Shown here piece by piece: positions 60,304-64,000 of a stretch of DNA of 64,000 nucleotides. Made by a program: the position numbers and the translations under genes. The DNA is from Chloroflexota bacterium. Its GTDB lineage: Bacteria > Chloroflexota > Anaerolineae > Anaerolineales > Villigracilaceae. The notes beneath the pieces were generated by a model, which saw only the letters and a program-made list of their open reading frames with translations, had not been told where the DNA came from and did no database searches. The stretch's first letter is position 1. Each line of letters opens with the position of its first letter. The stretch lies in NCBI GenBank assembly GCA_016235445.1, contig JACRLB010000007.1:1-64000 (forward strand), given 5' to 3'.

Positions 60304-61137
60304 ATGAAACCCTACTTCAAAAAACAAATCGCGCTCCCTCAAGACCACGGCTCCTGGGTATTTATTTTGAGTCCGCTGTTGGTTGGCATTTTCGCAGGCA
60401 GAGATTTCAGCTACGCCACCTTCAACCTGTTCATCGCGGCGATGTCTGCATTTATGATTCGCCAGCCGATGGCAGTTGCCGTCAAAGCATACAGTGGACG
60501 ACGCCCAAAGACGGATCTTGTCCCCGCCCGTTTCTGGTTGCTGGTCTACGGCAGTATCGCCGCCCTGGCATTGACCGGGTTGATCCTCGAGGGTTATGGC
60601 TATATTTTATTCCTGGCAGTTCCCGGCGTACCCGTTTTTGCATGGCACTTGTGGCTGGTCAGCCAGCGCGCGGAGAGGAAACAGGCAGGGATTGAAGTCA
60701 TCGCCACGGGCGTTTTGTCGCTGACTGCGCCTGCCGCATATTGGATCGGCATCCATGGGTATGATGCGTTTGGCTGGTGGCTTTGGGGGTTCACGTGGCT
60801 TCAATCTGCGGCGAGCATTGTGTACACGTATCTCAGGTTAGGTCAACGCGAGTTGGAACCCGATCAGGCTTCCGTTAAGATTCGAGGCGGGTGGTGGCGG
60901 ATGGGATTCCGCGCTTTGGCGTACACATCCTTTAATCTGGTTTTATCCGTTGCGCTGGGGTTGTCAAATCTGGTTCCGCGATTTATATTCATCCCGTTCC
61001 TCCTGCAATGGCTGGAAACGATCTGGGGCATCAGCCGCCCCGCGGTTGGATGGAAGCCCGCTCAAATTGGCATCCGCCAATTGATCGTGAGCATCCTTTG
61101 GACAATTCTATTCATCATCTTTTGGAGAACGCCATGA
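60304..61137 (+). CDS. YwiC-like membrane protein
   Basis: About 277 residues from the ATG at 60304; an in-frame TTG lies 9 bases upstream. It has the YwiC-like start IALPQDHGSWVFILSPLLVGIFAG, then AMSAFMIRQPMAVAVKAYSGRR, and about eight membrane segments. The family has no firmly known function; sequence character is close to UbiA-type membrane prenyltransferase-like proteins. It overlaps the DUF2007-like gene by 4 bases. Confidence 0.82.
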   Translation: MKPYFKKQIALPQDHGSWVFILSPLLVGIFAGRDFSYATFNLFIAAMSAFMIRQPMAVAVKAYSGRRPKTDLVPARFWLLVYGSIAALALTGLILEGYGYILFLAVPGVPVFAWHLWLVSQRAERKQAGIEVIATGVLSLTAPAAYWIGIHGYDAFGWWLWGFTWLQSAASIVYTYLRLGQRELEPDQASVKIRGGWWRMGFRALAYTSFNLVLSVALGLSNLVPRFIFIPFLLQWLETIWGISRPAVGWKPAQIGIRQLIVSILWTILFIIFWRTP

Positions 61138-61367
61138 CCGACATGAAGTACGAACTGTTGACCGAACTGCACAGCAGGATGGAAGCCGACCTGCTCGAAA
61201 GTTATCTCGAAGCGAACGGCATCGATGTGGAGTTGATTCAGGAAGCCATCGGGCATCACATTTACCCCGTTGCGCTGGATGCGCTGGGGCGGGTTCAGGT
61301 CTTTGTGCCTGGGAAAAAATTAAAGGCGGCGAATAAACTATTAAAAATATTCGAGTCGGAGAAGTGA
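61134..61367 (+). CDS. DUF2007-like putative signal-transducing protein
   Basis: The 77-residue protein starts MTDMKYELLTEL and matches the DUF2007 pattern: an early EADLLESYLEANGIDVELIQEA segment and a late RVQVFVPGKKLKAANKLL. Proteins of this family are small, soluble ferredoxin-like folds of unknown function. The ATG overlaps the stop of the YwiC-like gene, so they are co-translated. Confidence 0.8.
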   Translation: MTDMKYELLTELHSRMEADLLESYLEANGIDVELIQEAIGHHIYPVALDALGRVQVFVPGKKLKAANKLLKIFESEK

Positions 61368-61404
61368 TTATGAAAGCAACCCCAAAAAATGGCAGGAGAA
61401 AAAA

Positions 61405-62556
61405 ATGAATTTCGATTTGAGCAACGAACAGGTAATTTGGAAGAAGATCGCGCACGAGTTTGTAGAGAAGGAATTGCGGCCCAAAGCCCGCGAAGTGGAC
61501 GAAAAAGAGGAGTTCAACTGGGAGGCGGTTCGCAAAGGCGGGCCTGTGGGCTTGCTCGGCATGAGCATCCCTGAGGAATACGGCGGCTCGAATGTGGATG
61601 CGATTTCGAACGCGATTGCGATGGAAGAATTGGGCTGGGGCTGTGGTTCCACCGCGCTGGCATTCACCGCGCACAATGGACTCGGCACCGCTCCGATTGC
61701 CCTGTACGGAACCGAAGAGTTGAAAAAGCAATGGCTGCCGCTGGTTGCGAACGGAAAAAATAAACTCGGCGCGCTGGCTCTCACAGAACCTGGCGCTGGC
61801 TCGGATATTCAGGGCGGCGTGATTACGAAAGCCGAAAAGCAGGGCGATGAATGGGTCATCAACGGCGCGAAGATGTGGTGTACGAACGCAGGCATTGCGG
61901 AGTACATCATCACCCTCGTCCGCACAGACTCGCGGGGCGGGTCGAAATCGTTGAGCATGATCCTCGTGCCGACGGATTCAAAAGGATTGAAGATCGGCCC
62001 TGCTGAAAAGAAGATGGGCTTGCGCGGTTCGCCCGCTCACGGCGTCATCTACGATAATGTCCGTGTGCCGCTGGGGAATTTGGTCGGCGCCGAGGGACGC
62101 GGGTTACAGCAGACGCTGACCACGCTGGACGCGGGGCGCATCAGCATCGGCGCGATTTCAGTCGGGCTGGCACAGGCGGCGATGGATGCGGCTGTCAACT
62201 ATGCGCGGGAACGCAAGGCGTTTGGTCAGGTAATTTCTGAGTTTCAGGCCATTCAATTCAAGCTGTCTAACATGGCGATGGAGATTGAGTTGGCGCGCAC
62301 GATGATCTACAAAACGGCATGGCTCAAAGATCAGGGACGCCCGTACAACAAGGAGGCGGCGATTGCCAAACTCTACGCCACCGAGATGGCCGAGCGGGTG
62401 TGCTACGAGGCAATTCAAATCCATGGGGGGTATGGGTACAGCCGCGAGTACAACGTGGAGCGGATGTACCGCGATGCGCGTTTGATGACGATTGGCGAGG
62501 GGACGAGTGAAATTCAACGATTGGTGATTGCCAGGCATGTGCTGGCGAGTGAGTAA
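61405..62556 (+). CDS. Acyl-CoA dehydrogenase
   Basis: This 383-residue enzyme has the acyl-CoA dehydrogenase signatures ALTEPGAGSDIQGG, WVINGAKMWCTNAG, GLRGSPAHGVIYDNVRVP and IQIHGGYGYSREYNVERMYRDARLMTIGEGTSEIQR. It uses FAD to introduce a trans-2,3 double bond into acyl-CoA in fatty- or branched-chain acid breakdown, passing electrons to ETF. AGGAG lies 6 bases before the ATG. Chain specificity cannot be inferred. Confidence 0.95.
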   Translation: MNFDLSNEQVIWKKIAHEFVEKELRPKAREVDEKEEFNWEAVRKGGPVGLLGMSIPEEYGGSNVDAISNAIAMEELGWGCGSTALAFTAHNGLGTAPIALYGTEELKKQWLPLVANGKNKLGALALTEPGAGSDIQGGVITKAEKQGDEWVINGAKMWCTNAGIAEYIITLVRTDSRGGSKSLSMILVPTDSKGLKIGPAEKKMGLRGSPAHGVIYDNVRVPLGNLVGAEGRGLQQTLTTLDAGRISIGAISVGLAQAAMDAAVNYARERKAFGQVISEFQAIQFKLSNMAMEIELARTMIYKTAWLKDQGRPYNKEAAIAKLYATEMAERVCYEAIQIHGGYGYSREYNVERMYRDARLMTIGEGTSEIQRLVIARHVLASE

Positions 62557-62574
62557 TAAATTCCCTCACCCTAG

Positions 62575-62634
62575 CCCTCTCCCGAAGGGAGAGGGGACTC
62601 CCTTCCCCTTCGGGGGAAGGGTTGGGGATGAGGG
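62575..62634. repeat. GC-rich double hairpin repeat after acyl-CoA dehydrogenase
   Basis: CCTCTCCCGAAGGGAGAGG and TTCCCCTTCGGGGGAA are two adjacent inverted repeats with CGAA/TTCG-type loops, belonging to the same style of element as at 58441-58476. They lie between convergent genes and may also stop transcription. Confidence 0.65.
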
Positions 62635-62636
62635 GG

Positions 62637-63197
62637 TTATTTTTTTACTATCACCCAGGCCGTTCCATCTGCGGTTTTGATTTGCTTCTCCCCACTCGCA
62701 AAGTCCGTAAACAATTTCATAATTTCATCGGGCGTGAGGAAGTGACTTCGCATCAGCAAGAGTTTTTCGGCGAGGGCAATCAGCTTCACGCCGAAGGTGC
62801 GGATGTCGGGTTCTTCGATGACGAGCGCTCCGCCAGGTTTTAGCACGCGGAACATTTCGCGGGCGGTGTGGGCGTGGTCCATGACGTGGTGAAGGGCGTC
62901 TACCATGATGACGCGCTCGAAGGAATTGTCAGCGAAGGGTAATGATTCAGAACCACCGCACACAGGTTCGAGGGAGGAAAGAGGCGCTTTTTTCAGCATC
63001 CCCAGGGAAACATCGGCTACGATGATCCCATCCACCAAGCCACGAATCGCAGAAGCAACCCGCCCCGTGCCGCCGCCCACATCCAGCAAAATTCCGCGCA
63101 CAGGCAGGGACGCGGCTTCGCGCATCACATCCGTTTTGGAATAGGTGACGCGGGCATAAAGCGGGGCAATAAAAGCAAAGTGGTCGAAGCCTGACAT
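62637..63197 (-). CDS. Class I SAM-dependent methyltransferase
   Basis: About 186 residues from MSGFDHFAFIAPLYARVTY. SAM-binding motif I is LLDVGGGTGRVASAI, motif II is GIIVADVSLGML, and the downstream FERVIMVDALHHVMDHAHTAREMFRVLKPGGALVIEEPD matches UbiE/Methyltransf_11-type enzymes. Substrate unknown; quinone, sterol-like or small-molecule methylation are possibilities. The upstream in-frame ATGs (63218 and above) lack ribosome sites. It converges on the acyl-CoA dehydrogenase gene. Confidence 0.87.
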   Translation of the reverse strand: MSGFDHFAFIAPLYARVTYSKTDVMREAASLPVRGILLDVGGGTGRVASAIRGLVDGIIVADVSLGMLKKAPLSSLEPVCGGSESLPFADNSFERVIMVDALHHVMDHAHTAREMFRVLKPGGALVIEEPDIRTFGVKLIALAEKLLLMRSHFLTPDEIMKLFTDFASGEKQIKTADGTAWVIVKK

Positions 63198-63242
63198 AAT
63201 TGTTTTTGGCTCATGCATAAGGAGTGCGCAAGCGATTGGCAT

Positions 63243-63557
63243 CGTATCAAAATTCTTAATGCGAATGCCGCGAATTCAACGAATTGCGGTAACTGCTCAG
63301 ACACCTTGCTCCGCCGTAGGCTAAAGCCTACGGCTATCTTTACAAAATCCGCTAACCCACAGGGTGCTTCGCAAAGCGGATTAGCCGCCTTTAGGCGGCT
63401 TTGTAAAGATAGCCTGGACGTTTACGTTCAGGCGGGCACGGAACGTGCAGGTGCTTGCCTGAGCAGTTACGAATTGGGCGAAAAATTCGCGTGATTTGCC
63501 CGATTTGCGTACTTCGCGTTTGGCCTTTCGGACAGAGTCTATACATGAGCCTTGTTT
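63243..63557. other. Intergenic region dense in palindromes, 315 bp
   Basis: Nearly the whole stretch between two minus-strand genes consists of overlapping inverted repeats, the best-defined of which is annotated at 63314-63414. A further symmetric segment is CCTGGACG-TTTACGTTCAGG (63413-63432). No reading frame of coding character is present. Confidence 0.55.
63314..63414. repeat. Multibranched palindromic element
   Basis: A 20-base palindrome (CCGTAGGCTAAAGCCTACGG, 63314-63333) is followed by a perfect 14-bp stem: GGCTATCTTTACAA (63332-63345) pairs with TTGTAAAGATAGCC (63401-63414). Inside that stem lie two more hairpins, AATCCGCT/AGCGGATT (63346-63353, 63375-63382) and AGCCGCC-TTTA-GGCGGCT (63383-63400). 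A single strand would fold as a branched junction. Confidence 0.7.
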
Positions 63558-63998
63558 TTATATCGTAATCAGGTCTTTCATTTCCTCGAAGGTGGCAGGG
63601 CCAACTCCCGAAACGTTGAGAATCTCTTCAATGGATTCGAAGGGACCGTTTGCGGTGCGGTAGTCAATGATGCGCTGGGCGGTTGTAACACCGATGCCGG
63701 GCAGGGTATCCAACTCCTCTAAAGTGGCGGTGTTGATATTGATTAAATCATTTTGTGGGTTACCGTTTTGCCCGGAGTTCGGCAATTCGGGTTCGGTGGG
63801 CGCTTCGGCTGGGGCCGCGCCTTCCTGGTACGGAATTGTAAGTTGTTCTCCATCCACCAACAATGCGGCAAGGTTAATCGAATCGACACTGGCCGAGGCA
63901 AGCAAACCGCCCGCGGCGTCAATCGCATCCTGCACGCGCGCGCCTTCCGCAAATTCATACAAGCCCGGGCGCGGCACTGCGCCGATCACATGCACCAC
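63558..63998 (-). CDS. comEA: ComEA-like SLBB/helix-hairpin-helix protein, cut by window edge
   Basis: The visible 146 residues begin inside an SLBB domain (VHVIGAVPRPGLYEFAEGARVQDAIDAAGGL) and after a Pro/Glu/Asn-rich linker end in a double helix-hairpin-helix (ININTATLEELDTLPGIGVTTAQRIIDYR; EEILNVSGVGPATFEEM). This is the layout of ComEA, the DNA receptor for natural transformation. The N-terminal membrane anchor should lie beyond the right edge, and the frame is open to position 64000, so the annotated GTG is not a real start. Confidence 0.88.
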   Translation of the reverse strand: MVHVIGAVPRPGLYEFAEGARVQDAIDAAGGLLASASVDSINLAALLVDGEQLTIPYQEGAAPAEAPTEPELPNSGQNGNPQNDLININTATLEELDTLPGIGVTTAQRIIDYRTANGPFESIEEILNVSGVGPATFEEMKDLITI

Positions 63999-64000
63999 AA

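Noticed and set aside
1-64000. CRISPR array, rRNA operon or replication origin
   Set aside because: No regularly spaced direct repeats of CRISPR type, no rRNA-like sequence and no dnaA-box cluster were noticed. Repeats present are palindromic and dispersed.

Overview
The window most resembles a chromosome segment of an uncultured Chloroflexota bacterium, probably Anaerolineae. This is inferred from protein style, intermediate GC, many GAF-domain sensors, and abundant short palindromic intergenic repeats. It was not tested by any search.

Left flank (1-6.7 kb) is accessory DNA. It holds a tyrosine recombinase coupled to a GIY-YIG-like fragment; a small zinc-ribbon protein, a small membrane protein and a large CHAT protease-STAND NTPase-TPR protein in tandem; and a hicB antitoxin followed by a broken hicA toxin. 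The hicA gene carries an in-frame amber codon, and its 3' end is replaced by a palindromic repeat. From 6.5 to 11.3 kb come ordinary genes: a tiny Lys-rich protein, a radical SAM protein, a SET protein, a HAD phosphatase, a polyprenyl synthase and tRNA-Gly(CCC).

Core (11.3-41.2 kb) is the striking part: about 30 kb of same-strand genes with short or overlapping junctions. The order is two CheY-like receivers, eleven consecutive membrane or extracellular-sensor proteins, a ParA-type ATPase, a soluble hybrid histidine kinase with two receivers, and a threonine-synthase-like PLP enzyme fused to a receiver. Ten of the eleven sensors share one layout: a variable sensor (Cache+HAMP, helical bundle+HAMP, or a multi-TM block), a coiled coil, a near-identical GAF, a second short GAF and a common C-terminal helix. 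The first carries five GAFs. None has a kinase, cyclase or MCP output domain. The kinase begins with a fragment of the same GAF/helix module. My inference is a receptor array feeding one shared kinase, positioned by ParA and read out by receivers including the enzyme-linked one. This parallels chemotaxis arrays but uses GAF proteins in place of MCPs. A DMT transporter ends this strand at a bidirectional terminator. On the other strand lies a convergent three-gene two-component operon (GAF kinase, REC-GAF kinase, REC-wHTH regulator).

Right flank (47-64 kb) is mainly housekeeping and envelope genes. They include a pseudouridine synthase and scpB; two lipoproteins; a surface-polysaccharide run (UDP-glucuronate decarboxylase-like, GtrA, GT39-like, polysaccharide deacetylase, FemAB-like, GNAT); a URO-D-like protein, rsmD, cyclophilin, YwiC-like and DUF2007-like proteins; an acyl-CoA dehydrogenase; a methyltransferase; and a comEA-like gene cut by the right edge. 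Several families of dispersed palindromic repeats sit between genes, and some sit inside coding sequence.
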